Shown in pieces: positions 24,538 to 35,376 of a DNA stretch of 64,000 bases. How positions within the stretch are numbered: position 1 is the first letter of the stretch; each line of letters opens with the position of its first letter. A program made the translations under genes and the position numbers. Source of the stretch: Acanthacorydalis orientalis (lineage: Eukaryota; Arthropoda; Insecta; Megaloptera; Corydalidae). Location: contig CM068313.1 in assembly GCA_034766995.1 (NCBI GenBank), positions 38,979,996 through 39,043,995 on the forward strand. The letters run 5' to 3'. The notes beneath the pieces were generated by a model. That model had not been told where the DNA came from. It worked only from the letters and a program-made list of their open reading frames with translations, and searched no databases.

Positions 24538-25835
24538 CAGGAGGTACAAAATGAACGAAGGTGTTTGACTAATTAATTTTTTTTTTGTTTCAATGTTTTT
24601 TTTTCTTTTTATCAGAATCTTATAAATAAAACTTGAGGAATTTACCATGAAAAGGTTCACGACGGAACAACATACCTAAATAATTGAATTTTATTTTGAA
24701 AATCAGCGTTCAGTTATTTTGACACGCTAGAATGTCGTCGTTATTTTAATGTTCGAACAGGACCATCGGAGTCAATGATTAATCGTTTGGTTGCACGTTT
24801 TCGACAAGATGCAGTTAGTAACCATTCAGGATCTGGAAGACATCGTTCGGCTCTGACTGAGGAAAATATTGAACGTGTACAGGAGGGTATTGAGAAAAGT
24901 CCCGAAACGTTAAACAGGAGATGTTCAACCCAAACTTGAAATATTTCGAAAGTCACTGCAAATGATTTTGACCGCATTGAAAATGTTCTCAAACAAAGTG
25001 CAGCTTGTGCAAGAGTTGTAGTGAACAGATTAGCAGCATCGTTTTGATTATGCAATTCGTTTTTGCCAACAAGCGGAAGAAAATAATTAATTTATTCACA
25101 ACTTTATTATAAGTGATGAAGCTTATTTCCACTTAAATGGATTCGTGAACGGACAAAACTGTAGAATATGGGATACAGAGAATCCAAAAACACTTTTTCA
25201 GCGGCAATTAAATCCACTTAAATGTACTGTTTGGTATGGAGTAACGTCCGGAAGGATTATAGGTCCTTATTTTTCTGAAAATGAGGAGGGTACTGCTATA
25301 AAAATAAATGGTACTCAACATCATACGATAATGGAACATTTTGTGAAGTCAGCTGTTGATAATCGTCCACAGATGTGGTTCCAATAAGATGGAGCCACAG
25401 TGTATACAGAAAACCCCGTTATGGAACTTTAACGGAATATTTTTGACGAACGTATAATTTCAAAAAACTGTGATTTTAATTGGCCCGCGTATTCGCCTGA
25501 TTTGAGCTCTTCGAATTTTTTTCTTTAGGGATACTTAAGAGAACGTGTATATATCAATAAGTCAAAACCATCCTGCAGCTAAAGAACAAAATATGAGAAG
25601 AAATTCGAGCATAACGTACAGAAATGCTGAGAGAAGTAATGGAAAATTCCTTAGAAAGAGCTCGACTTTGTGAAGCCGAAAATGGACATCAATTATGTGA
25701 TGTCATTTTTCATATCAAATCAGGAAAGATTCTCCATCCTTATACTATATTTTAAGAAATAAAAAAGATGAAAATATTATAAAACAAAACAAATCTTAAT
25801 GTTTTTAACCCCTTCGTTCTTTTTATGCCACCCTG
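24538..25835 (+). mobile_element. Full-length DD41D Tc1/mariner element (dead)
   Basis: 1298 bp flanked by TA on both sides (24536-24537 and 25836-25837). The left end CAGGAGGTACAAAATGAACG and the right end, whose complement is CAGGGTGGCATAAAAAGAAC, form imperfect terminal inverted repeats of about 28 bp that also share GAACGAAGG. The interior is one decayed transposase gene on the plus strand. Known family: IS630/Tc1/mariner elements common in arthropods. Confidence 0.88.
24705..25755 (+). pseudogene. DD41D transposase pseudogene
   Basis: N-terminal HTH segments (RRYFNVRTGPSESMINRL, ARFRQDA, SGSGRHRSALTEENIERVQE) are followed after frameshifts by ANDFDRIENV and the DDE domain. That domain shows IISDEAYFHLNGF (first acidic residue), QNCRIWDTENP, CTVWYGVTSGRIIGPYF, WFQ-stop-DGAT (second Asp, stop at 25386) and WPAYSPDLSSSNFFL. 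Exactly 41 codons separate the second Asp from the position of the third, hence DD41D. That third position is Asn here instead of Asp, and the following Trp is a stop. The longest open piece is 25145..25387. The gene has multiple stops and frameshifts and cannot be active. Confidence 0.85.
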
Positions 25836-26129
25836 TATTTATGGATAACAAAGAGATTATCTATTTTTTAGACATATAAAAAATCATAAATACATAAACA
25901 TAAAACAATTCTGGAAATGTAATCAGGAACACATTCAAATGAGTTCGAATAATGTTAAAATTTGCGTTAATTCGGAATTTTTTTTAATATATAACACTAT
26001 TTATGTGAAGGTGATTTATTAACGAAAAGTTACATATTTAATATATAATCAAGTTTTAAAACCAGCGTTATAATAAATTTTAGCTAGCCTATATGTCATA
26101 TTCGGCCTTATAATAAATATTTACATTAC

Positions 26130-26502
26130 GTCTGTTCGATATGTACACTGAACTTACTCTGAACTGACTCTTGAATTTTATGACTTTACTCTGACTTTCT
26201 TACTCTGAACTTGTTTTTATCGAACAACATAGAGTAAGGTTAGAGTAAATCATATGAAAACTGTCAAGTTTGGGTGATTTGTTCATTCGATAGCGATTAT
26301 CATAAATATAGACTCTCGAATTAGACAAAGATGCTCGCGTTACTGTAACAAAAAGCTAGGTAAGTTCAGAGTAACAAATCCTTTGTTCTGAACTTACTCT
26401 AAACTGTTCGACGAAAATCCCAAGTAAGTTCAGAGTACATATTTAACAGAAAAGTGTAAAATTTCTTACTCTGAGTAAGTTCAGTGTACATATCGAACAG
26501 AC
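26130..26502. mobile_element. 373-bp fold-back MITE with perfect 30-bp TIRs
   Basis: The first 30 bp (26130-26159, GTCTGTTCGATATGTACACT and on) are the exact complement of the last 30 bp (26473-26502). The interior carries further copies of the motif GTAAGTTCAGAGTA in both orientations (about 26168-26210, 26361, 26388 and 26422), so the unit can fold back on itself in several registers. No reading frame. The perfect TIRs in an otherwise decayed landscape suggest a recent insertion. The superfamily is not clear because no unambiguous target duplication is visible. Confidence 0.75.
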
Positions 26503-27714
26503 CTACTAATTAAGAAATTTACTGTTTTCCAGACTGAAGTATAAAAATGGTTGACATATTAAAAAAAAACACGGTGGTCGCCATTTTTAAATAGATAGTA
26601 TTTATGAAAACATTTTAGAAAGAAAATTAAGTTTAAACTAGATTATTAGAATGTAAATCTGAAAAAGGTAATGCATATACACTTTTTATAAAGTAATAGA
26701 CGGAACATGTCTACTTGATTAATAAAAGATTTGATTTAATTATTTAAATTTTTTCAATAATAAAGTATATAAATTAGTTCAAGATTTTTTTCAAACATTT
26801 ACACTCAATGACACAGTTGGTCAGAAATAACGTTTATTATAGTAGCAAATCGAGGTTAAATATGCATTTATTGATTTGTTGTAATTAAATTTTAGTGACA
26901 TTTATTAAGAGATTTCGTTACGGTTTATTGCCTCATGAAATAACGGTATAATGATTTTTATTTTAGTAAATTAACTTAAATATAAATTAGGCTGTAATAT
27001 GTGTGAAATTTTCACTACAACAATTATTTATTGCTTTATAGTAATCTTACAATTATTTCAATTGTAATTTAATTTTTTTATCAGAAAAATATTATGAAAG
27101 AGTTTCCAGATATTCATTTTATATCAAATTGACATTATTAAAGCATTTTCATTAATAATAAGATATTTTGTCTTCTTGACCTGAATTTGTTCATACAGGT
27201 TTTCTGTTTATATATAAATAACAGAGAGGTTCCTTATAAAAATTAATGAATTTTTAATTAAATCAAGTATATTTCACATGGTATGAATATTTTAATGTTT
27301 AAGTTAGTAGTTATTAATTCTTTATTTCATTAAAATTATTTAAAATAAAGATATTCATCGCAACATTAATTCTTATTATTTTGTTTTGGTCCTGGCAAAC
27401 TATTTGAATCTTTATCTGAAACTTCTAATTTTGCCTTAAGTATCTTGTAGACAGACTCAATCTGACCTATAAGCAATCTATAGGATGACAATCTGTAAGA
27501 GTCAAAACAGTGGACGCGCATTAAATAAACAACTATAAAACTGAGTTATTAAGAGCATGTTTATTTAAAAATCTATAACGATAACCCATTCGTTGATAAA
27601 TATATCAGGAGAATAAAAATCGGATGGAGCTCGTTTAAATGAATGATCTCAATATTTAAATCCAAGATTTCTCTTTGAAACGTGAATTCTATTATTATAT
27701 TTTATCTGCTTTTA

Positions 27715-27717
<3 letters not shown>

Positions 27718-27748
<31 letters not shown>
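27718..27748. repeat. (TA)n microsatellite abutting mariner copy B
   Basis: 31 bp of TA lead straight into the element's terminal repeat, so the insertion used a TA inside or at the edge of the tract. Confidence 0.9.
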
Positions 27749-27754
<6 letters not shown>

Positions 27755-28263
27755 TGCTAGGAAAATAATTGCGGTTTTTGTTTTTTGAATTCTAACCTTA
27801 ATTTTTTTCATTGAAAGTGTCATTTCATCGGGTTCATGTTAACATCATTGTAAAGTAGATTTTTCTGTATGTATTTTGCTAACACCGACTTTGGTTTTAT
27901 TATTAATTTTGTTTCAAATTGGACTATTAAATTGGACTATTAAAGATGGAACAGAAACAAATAAGAGTAATTTCAAGTATGTGTTGAAAACAGGTGGTAA
28001 AGTAACAGAAACTGCTCGTAAACTAAACGACGCTTTTGATGTGGGTACTGTTAAAGAATATACGATGCAATGGTGGAAGAAGAATGTTTTGGACGTCCTT
28101 CTTCAGTTCGTAACAACCAGCTGAAATCGTTAGTCGAGTCAGAACCACGCACAATAATTCGAGAGCTTGCACAAAAGTTAGGTGTTAGTCATCCAACAGT
28201 TCTGGACTAGTTAAATTAGACAAATGTATTTGAAGGTCATAAAATATTTTTTTACCATCCCAA
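27749..28263 (+). mobile_element. Internally deleted mariner, copy B, beside a (TA)n tract
   Basis: About 515 bp. The 5' end AAGGTTGCTAGGAAAATAAT abuts a (TA)n tract directly, and the 3' end is the degraded complement TATTTTTTTACCATCCCAA. The 5' UTR matches copy A over long stretches. A short tandem duplication (GGACTATTAAATT) lies just before the ATG. As in copy A, the coding region stops after the HTH domain at a TTTGAAGGTCAT sequence and meets the 3' terminal repeat. Confidence 0.85.
27946..28240 (+). pseudogene. Mariner transposase N-terminal (HTH) fragment, copy B
   Basis: Begins MEQKQIRVIS and then, in a shifted frame, continues with KTGGKVTETARKLNDAFDVG and TVKEYTMQWW, the first HTH of a mariner transposase. 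After a further deletion or frameshift it reads LVESEPRTIIRELAQKLGV and SHPTVLD, the second HTH. It then ends in stop codons and the 3' terminal repeat. The DDE domain is absent. A longer open frame starting upstream at 27876 runs through this region but is not the family's start. Confidence 0.8.
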
Positions 28264-29215
28264 TACAATTAAAACACTGGTCTTCAATGCAAAAATAATT
28301 CAGGACCTTAGACGATAACGATAAGTATAAAAATATGTAGATTACAATTGATAACAAGAAAGAGAAGAATAGAATTAATTCGGAAAAAAAACAGGATATG
28401 TAGACATAATATTAAGAGCATAAAGTTTGAAACATGAAGTTGAAACATAGACAACGTATTGAAAGAAGGAAAGACAAGAGATGAACAACATAAATTATTG
28501 TTTAGAAACCAGTGAATATAAATATTCTAGAAACAGACAAAATATTGAACAAGATATTAGAAAATATACTGGAAATGTGTATAAATTAAAGGAACTGAAA
28601 TTTCCGAATTAGAATGAACTATAAAACGCTTATTTAGCAGTAGGTCGTAAAAGAGTGAGGATTATATATATATATATATATACATATATGTGTAGCAATT
28701 ATAATAAATTTATTAACGCGAATAAGAGTATGAAACATCAAATATTCCTGTGCATTTTTAAACTAATAATATTATGAATATATTAATTAAAATTAATGCC
28801 GCGTAACAAGGTCTTCCTCGATATCTAATTACTAATTTGTCCTTAACAAAACTGAATTTGAAACCTTTCGGTTACGCTACCAATTTTAATATGACATCAT
28901 TAACACCTGTTGAAGCTATCAATCTGCTATGCTTGAATTATTACCTAATTGGCATTTATAATCAAAACAACTATAAAGTTTATTTTTTTTATCTTGGTAT
29001 TATTATAAGTATCGATTGATTTGTCATGATATTTATTCTATTTATAGTTTTTTAATAATATTTGTATTGTGTATGCTTATTAAATAAAAAAAAAGAATTG
29101 TGTACAAAATAATTGATATCGTTGTAATACTGTTAATAGGAATGTTTGCATTCAATAAGAAATTATTGAAAATTAATTACTTTTATGGGTATTTGTAATA
29201 TACGTTTTATATATT

Positions 29216-29257
<42 letters not shown>

Positions 29258-30146
29258 AAAATAAATAAAAGGTTATTAGATAAGAGTACATAACGATTTA
29301 ATAAAAATAGAAATATATTTATATATAAAAATAAGCCTAAATCTCCTTTTTGTGATATTTGAAGTAAGATTTTAGTTGTGTTTTAGCAATTTATTTTTTT
29401 ATTTACAAAATGTGTATCGATATAATGGATTTAAAAAATTTGAGTACTGAAAGTACTCTAATTTCAGTAGTGAAGTACTGAAATCATTTCGTCTTTTACT
29501 GAAGAAGATGCTTATCACATATTTAATAAAATTACGTTTTTATGAATTTTTATTTTTAAAATTATAGAAATTATTACAGCAGAATTGGAAGATATTTTAA
29601 CTGTATTCTAATACAAAATTATAACTTCAAATAATACATTATCTAATTGTAATAAAATAAAATTTGAAACGAATAATGCAAAGCATTACTTCCAGTCAGA
29701 AAAAACAGAAACTAACAACATTAACTTTCACAATTTTATGTAAAAAGGAAATTCAAAAAAAATATTTACACTTTTTTAGTGAAATCAATAATAGAGTACA
29801 TAAAAGTAGTCAAAACATAAATGGTTTATCGAACGTCAATACTTGTTTGACTTTCTTTAATTCAATATTATTCTTAATCGAAATAATGTTACTATATAAA
29901 CATAAAAAAGACTGTGTGTTTTATTCTTGTATGTAACGAACAGTAGTTACTAGTGAATAAGAACTATAATTTGTATACAATATTGTCTATATCTCTCATT
30001 CTCTTTCATTAGCATATTCTTTTCGTAGAAACGATACACGAATGCAATTATGTAGATTGATTTGTCATATGCCTGTCATCGACGTGTCTTTTTTAAGTGA
30101 GATAACTATAGTTTAATACGTGAAAGCCCAATTTTTGTTCTTTAGT

Positions 30147-30149
<3 letters not shown>
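28264..30149. other. AT-rich stretch without recognised genes
   Basis: Contains an A/G-rich segment (28300-28640) and TA tracts at 28662-28690 and 29215-29255. The frame 29664..29936 (90 codons) has no recognisable domain and ordinary background composition. AAGTACTGAAA-type motifs repeat around 29440-29490. Confidence 0.55.
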
Positions 30150-30201
<52 letters not shown>

Positions 30202-30228
30202 GTACACGATCTGAAAAGGGATCCAGTC

Positions 30229-30271
<43 letters not shown>
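30150..30271. repeat. Two (TA)n microsatellites
   Basis: Tracts of about 50 bp (30150-30199) and 38 bp (30233-30271) separated by GTACACGATCTGAAAAGGGA-type unique sequence. Confidence 0.95.
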
Positions 30272-30274
<3 letters not shown>

Positions 30275-30724
30275 GTCATAGTTATTTAGCCCTAACTTAA
30301 AATATACTTCTTCATAGATGTAATAGTATCATGGGAATTAGATTATAAATCGACAGGGTTAACACCTGCTGGCAGGATTGACAAGTCTTCCGTTAATAAT
30401 ACAGAAATTATATAAAATATTTTCTTGATTTGAAATGAATTTTTTGCCAGGTATTTTTTTAAAAACAATTCTCTAGTTTTTTAAAAGTGTAATTTGTTGC
30501 ATACAAGTATACAATTGAAGTAAATATCATCGTGAGGTGGATACTTTTTGTAGATATTATTATGTGCATGTACAAACACCACACGGATTTATTTAGGTTT
30601 TTTAAGTTCTTAATCATATACTCGCAATTAAAAACGTTCACATAAATATGTACGAGTATGTATTGATAGATTATATTGACTTAATAATAATATATTATTA
30701 TTTATTTACTAGTAATGATATAGA

Positions 30725-31364
30725 GTAGAGGTGGGCAACTTCTTTCGATAATAAGAGCAACATATAATACTTTCCAAACATTTTTGAATGTACAAGAGCC
30801 ACATAAAATATTATTTTAAAATTGTATTTATTAGGTTGACAGGAAAAATAATTGCGGTTTATGATCCTTAAATTCATATACAAAACCGTAATTATATTCA
30901 TATCGATCTAATATAAATAACAAAAAAATACCTACTCGTTGGAGACTTCGATTGAGTATTCATTTTTGCAGTTGAAAGATGCCGAGACCGTGTTAAAAGT
31001 TACATTTTTGAATACATTTTTCTGAAAAATGTACATAGCAACCCGTCCATAATTTGTTTTTTTTGGATTCTGCAAGTAATTAACAAAATTATTCAGTTTT
31101 ATATCTTTTTTAAGGATTGTCCATAATCGTAGTGCAACCTTAGACAGCAGTTTGGATACGTAATGTATATGGATGTTTGAAAAGATAATGTGAATTTCCC
31201 GTTTATATATAAAATATTCTAATAATGCTACATACTATACTACTATAGAATATTAAAATACAAGCTTAGGAAAAATGCCAATGAAACATAATATCGTCTC
31301 GGTAGCCGTACAGAGTAGTTTTGAGACCCGCATGCGGGTCGCGAGTCGCAGTTTGCCCACCCTT
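30725..31364. mobile_element. Short hAT-like element with 8-bp target duplication
   Basis: About 640 bp. The left end is GTAGAGGTGGGCAAC and the complement of the right end is AAGGGTGGGCAAAC, short TIRs of the widespread hAT type. The flanks GATATAGA at 30717-30724 and 31365-31372 are identical, the expected 8-bp target duplication. Subterminal sequence near the right end (CCGCATGCGGGTCGCGAGTC) is GC-rich, as in other such elements. No transposase reading frame remains. An 80-bp mariner MITE sits inside at 30833. Confidence 0.7.
30833..30912. mobile_element. 80-bp MADE1-like mariner MITE nested in the hAT element
   Basis: It reads TTAGGTTGACAGGAAAAATA with ATTGCGGTTT, a spacer of only about 20 bp, then AAACCGTAATTATATTCATA with TCGATCTAA. 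The second half is the decayed complement of the first, so the unit is two mariner terminal repeats back to back with TA next to the right end. Size and layout match MADE1, the human MITE derived from Hsmar1, but its TIR is closest to the deleted copies A-C of this window. Confidence 0.7.
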
Positions 31365-31936
31365 GATATAGAATTTCAACATACAAATGTTCTGAAAATA
31401 TTTCACAATTATTACTGCAATTTTTGAAATTCATGCGGAAACAATGATAAATAGTAAAATTGATATATAATGTAGACTGTTTATTTTAATTTTGAAAATA
31501 TTTATTGATTCTTATTGTTATAAATGTTTTTATGGACAATCTGAGTTTTTAGTGATGATCAATACGGAATTATAATCAAAAGTATTTATTTTAATACTCT
31601 GTAAGATTTTTCTTATGGGGAACTAGCAATTCCGAAATATTTTCAAAGAAAAAATAAAAAAATCATGTATAGTCAAATTGAAAATTTTTATTTGAAGCAC
31701 CGTTCTAGCTGATTTATTGAATGGATGGTGAGTGAGACTCACTATTGGAATTTATGTAAAGAATAGGATAGTGAATGAGACTCACCATTTGAAGTGTAGC
31801 AAGTTAAATGATTTGGAGGATAAATCATTTAAGATAACTTTTTTGAATTAAAACTTATCAATCTGAAGTGAAATCTTACATTTTCCTACAAATATTTTTT
31901 GGAATCGACATGTGGAAGTGCCTGCAAAGATAGTAG

Positions 31937-32074
31937 CAGGTACATAGTGACTGTAGATACCAGGCAATTCCATGTCCTATGAATCAGTATTTGATAACGT
32001 GTCTAGCAGGAGCTGATGTAGATATACAGGAAAATACAAACCGGAGAGCTCTAGGAATAACAGGTTTGACACAC
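31937..32074 (+). pseudogene. Possible ankyrin-repeat fragment
   Basis: A 45-codon open stretch includes the segment ITCLAGADVDIQENTNRRAL, which follows the AGADVN-QD-G-TAL hairpin consensus joining two ankyrin repeats. Upstream, in the same frame, there are stops. A single motif is weak evidence. The surrounding sequence (31720-32110) is more complex than the local background and includes two GAGACTCAC motifs. Confidence 0.3.
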
Positions 32075-32464
32075 TAAAAGGTTGACACAGCAAAAGATTA
32101 ACACAACAGAAGGCATAATATTTTTTACATCTATTAAAAGCCTGTTTATTGATTTATGTAAATTAAATAATAATATTTATTAAATACTTTGGACAATCGG
32201 GTATTTACTTTTTTTTAGCAATTCTGAGATTACTTTCGATAAATAAAAAAAAACAATTGTACAGGCAATTATAATAAATACATTATAACTGCTTCATGAC
32301 ATAGTATTTCTGTTAGGTTATTTATTGTTTTCTAACACAATACTCAATGAAAAATCGGTTATTATCCTTTTTTCAGAGATGATTAAATTCAAAGCATGAA
32401 ATAACGAATGATTTTATATATGTTATTAAACTAAATTACCGAAATAAAAATCAAAAATATTATC

Positions 32465-32471
<7 letters not shown>

Positions 32472-32518
<47 letters not shown>
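32472..32518. repeat. (TA)n microsatellite
   Basis: 47 bp. Further tracts follow at 32946-32996 and 33120-33180. No gene is recognised in the intervals. Confidence 0.95.
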
Positions 32519-32519
<1 letters not shown>

Positions 32520-32945
32520 CATTGCTGAGACATAACAAATCAGATAAAAAAATAAATGTGTATATTACAAACAATCTGAACCAATTTTAAATAAAAATAA
32601 AAATCGTTATGTTCGCATTCAGGTAGTGGACTCCTTAAATTGTCTAACATTAATAGAAGTAATTTATGCTTCAGTGGTTATTTCAATAAAATAATAAAAG
32701 AAAAAACTATAATGTTGTTACAGGCGTGACCAAGTCTCCGTTATACGCTACTTTTATTTTTACAAGACATAGAAAAGTTGACAGCATGACCAGGTTAGGT
32801 TTGTCTGCGGACGTATCATTTGTAACCGATTTGAATTATGTTGATAATTAATTAATTTATTGATTTCTAATGAATCGCAGTGTGAAGTTGTTAGGCAAGG
32901 TGTAATTGATTGTTTTGAATTATGTTTTGTACGGTTTTAGATTCG

Positions 32946-32997
<52 letters not shown>

Positions 32998-33117
32998 ATT
33001 TATTGCAAAATTATTTATTAGTAATTCGTTATCAATTTGAATAATTGTTTTATATAGCATTGCAAGTGATATGCAATTCTTGAAATGCTTGCACTTTGTC
33101 GTATTTGTATTTTCATG

Positions 33118-33180
<63 letters not shown>
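32946..33180. repeat. Two (TA)n microsatellites
   Basis: 51 and about 60 bp, 124 bp apart. Confidence 0.95.
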
Positions 33181-33183
<3 letters not shown>

Positions 33184-33398
33184 TCGAGTCTATGCCTTTA
33201 TATTTATGCGACTAATTAAAATAATTATTGATAGAATTATGTTTTAACGTATTTACATTTTCAATTTATGTGTATAAAACATTTCTGAAATAATGTTATG
33301 GTTTTCAATTCAAAATTGAAATTTTCAATTTCAAAAATGATCTTTTGTAATCTTTTGAATAAAATTTGAAAAAATATTATCAAAAAATTTTTTACGCA

Positions 33399-33497
33399 AA
33401 CAAAGTCTTAGGTAATAAGTAAATCAATTTTATTTATACGGTTTGTGTAAAAATTAATTCTATTAGCAAAAAGAAGAAAAGAAGGAAGTTATATATA

Positions 33498-33555
<58 letters not shown>

Positions 33556-33595
33556 GTATAAATAAAATTGATTTACTTATTACCTAAGACTTTGT

Positions 33596-33596
<1 letters not shown>
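33399..33596. repeat. Perfect 46-bp inverted repeat around a (TA)n tract
   Basis: 33399-33444 (AACAAAGTCTTAGGTAATAA ... TACGGTTT) is the exact complement of 33551-33596. The 106-bp spacer holds a unique segment (GTGTAAAAATTAATTCTATT and on) and a (TA)n tract ending at 33550. A second TA tract starts at 33600, just outside the right arm. Perfect identity indicates a recent inverted duplication. Confidence 0.85.
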
Positions 33597-33632
<36 letters not shown>

Positions 33633-33879
33633 TGTATGTATTTTGAAATATGTGCGAGTCCACTGATCTGGATTTTTATGGAAAATTATAATTTTAAACA
33701 CTTGAATATGACTATAAATCCATGGCATTTCTTTTATTATTATAACTGTAATAATTTCCTAAGGCCACAAAAAAAGCATCCCATTAGAGAATGTTCGAGG
33801 AAAAAAATCAATATGAAGCGACACAACGACAGAATAAAAAAACAACAACACAATAGAGCAATATTTTATTCTAATGTTA

Positions 33880-34105
33880 AGTAGAAAAATCTGGTGCGTC
33901 CTCATGAAACGGAAACACCGATTCACCTTTTTCTTGAAAAGCTGCTGCCTCTTTGGCGATACGCTTCTTGTGGCCTTGCAAACCGATGCTCCGGCGCTAC
34001 GCTATCGTAGTGTTGGTGCGGTGGTGTACAGCCGAGTAATTTTCTGTATAAAAACACGCTTAGAAATGAACGTAATAAATCTCGTGTTGAAAAATGATAC
34101 TAATC
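33880..34105 (-). pseudogene. Degenerate histone H2A-like gene fragment
   Basis: On minus, DNA segments appear in the order of an H2A gene: TCTAAGCGTGTTTTTATACA-G (compare SSRAGLQ codons), ACTCGGCTGTACACC (VGRVH), AACACTACGATAGCGTAGCG then CCGGAGCATCGGTTTGC (NYAERVGAGAPVY) and CAAGAAGCGTATCGCCAAAG-AGGCAGCAGC (NKKTRIIPRHLQL). The part for the central helix is deleted and frames are broken throughout. The GC content is well above the surroundings. Recognition rests on manual comparison with the general family pattern, so a database search is needed. An alternative is unrelated GC-rich sequence. Confidence 0.4.
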
Positions 34106-34236
34106 TTTTTAGCAATTCCCTTTCAGAGTAAGAGTCCCCACGGAAGGTGCTCCATGTTTTGCGGGATATATAAAAGCGCCACCCTCTTTTTAACTCATAC
34201 CAGACATTTCGTCACCCACTATACCGCGGTCTTCTT
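34105..34236. promoter_or_regulatory. Possible divergent histone-type promoter with TATA box
   Basis: GCGGGATATATAAAAGCGCC at 34161-34180 contains a canonical TATA box (ATATAAAAG, 34167-34175). About 30 bp further is a CTCATACCAGAC start-site-like sequence, and an ATG follows at 34237. A GC-rich GAGTCCCCACGGAAGG block lies upstream. Together with the H2A-like fragment to its left this looks like the shared promoter of a divergent histone pair, a common insect arrangement. It is inferred, and both flanking genes are broken. Confidence 0.35.
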
Positions 34237-34330
34237 ATGCCATAAGGGTGGGAATGGTGCCTTTCTGCGTCTGGCCAGGGGCGGGATGATATTATTCCGA
34301 AGGGCGATACATATGTTACGATTCATTGAG
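34237..34330 (+). pseudogene. Degenerate histone-like 5' end (H4 or H2B)
   Basis: ATG at 34237 is followed after a stop by TAAGGGTGGGAATGGT, close to the GKGGKG codons of an H4 (or H2A) N-terminus, and then GCGTCTGGCCAGGGGCGGG, close to RLARRGG of H4 or SRLAH of H2B, with intervening coding sequence deleted. H2A is usually paired with H2B, so the partner identity is unresolved. No intact frame. Confidence 0.3.
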
Positions 34331-34429
34331 TAACAGTATGACGATATTTATTTGATTTAAAAACAAAATTAAATCGATTTTTCATAACTTTAAAAAAATA
34401 ATAATTTAAAATTATTTTATTTAATTTCA

Positions 34430-34450
34430 TATATATATATATATATACTC

Positions 34451-34488
<38 letters not shown>
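34430..34488. repeat. (TA)n microsatellite
   Basis: About 58 bp with one CTCG interruption. 34489-35308 is AT-rich with nothing recognised. Confidence 0.93.
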
Positions 34489-34489
<1 letters not shown>

Positions 34490-35306
34490 CATTAAAAATT
34501 GTTACTTGACATTTTGACTATCAGTTCTATAATGGAAATTAATCTCTAAAATCATGTGTATTCTCTATAGGTTGTAATTTAAAATTTGTTTTTATACATA
34601 CGTCTGTTTGGAAAGAGGTATATCTAGTATTGATGAAAAAAAATATTATAAGAGTAAAAACGATGGTTTTTTAAAAAGTTTTCACATACTATATTTGTGT
34701 TCTCTATTCTAAACATAATAATCCAAAAAATATTTCCTAAAACAATCGTATACCTTGTAGATTTAAAACTTTGATTCTAATTCGTTGTAGATTGAATTAA
34801 GTAAACATATTAGGGTTAATAGTTACATTTAATAATTTATTTATGTACGGATATGTAGTTATTAATCTTATTGTATTATTATGAAATCATATTTTGGTTG
34901 TCAACTATAATTTTTTTATGTAGCCATCATGATCAATATAACTCAGAAAGTTACATTGAAGTGTGAAATTTTATTCATCAGACTATTTGAAAATGACAAT
35001 AGATTTTAGCAAAAGGCAATAATTACACTGTAGTATAACACAAAAAGAAGATTAACGTAAATTACATAAAAGATAAAATATTAAATTTAAAATAGTTCCT
35101 ATACTCATCTCTTATTGTATGTTGTGTGTAATCTTAATATATTTGATATCTGAAATTATCACGAATGTTACATATAGGTATATTATTTTGGTTGATTTTT
35201 TGATAATCTTTAGAAATTATTTATTTTATTTTTCAAAATAAAAAAAATATATACAGAAGTGTTTTTTTAAATAAGCGTATTATTTAAGGTTTATTAGTTT
35301 TATCAG

Positions 35307-35308
<2 letters not shown>

Positions 35309-35373
<65 letters not shown>
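35309..35373. repeat. (TA)n microsatellite
   Basis: 65 bp, pure. 35374-35879 holds no recognised gene. Confidence 0.95.

Positions 35374-35376
<3 letters not shown>

Noticed and set aside
24741..25055. 104-codon minus-strand frame
   Set aside because: Antisense to the N-terminal half of the DD41D transposase pseudogene.
29664..29936. 90-codon frame as a small gene
   Set aside because: No motif, background composition, no start context or splice signals that set it apart.
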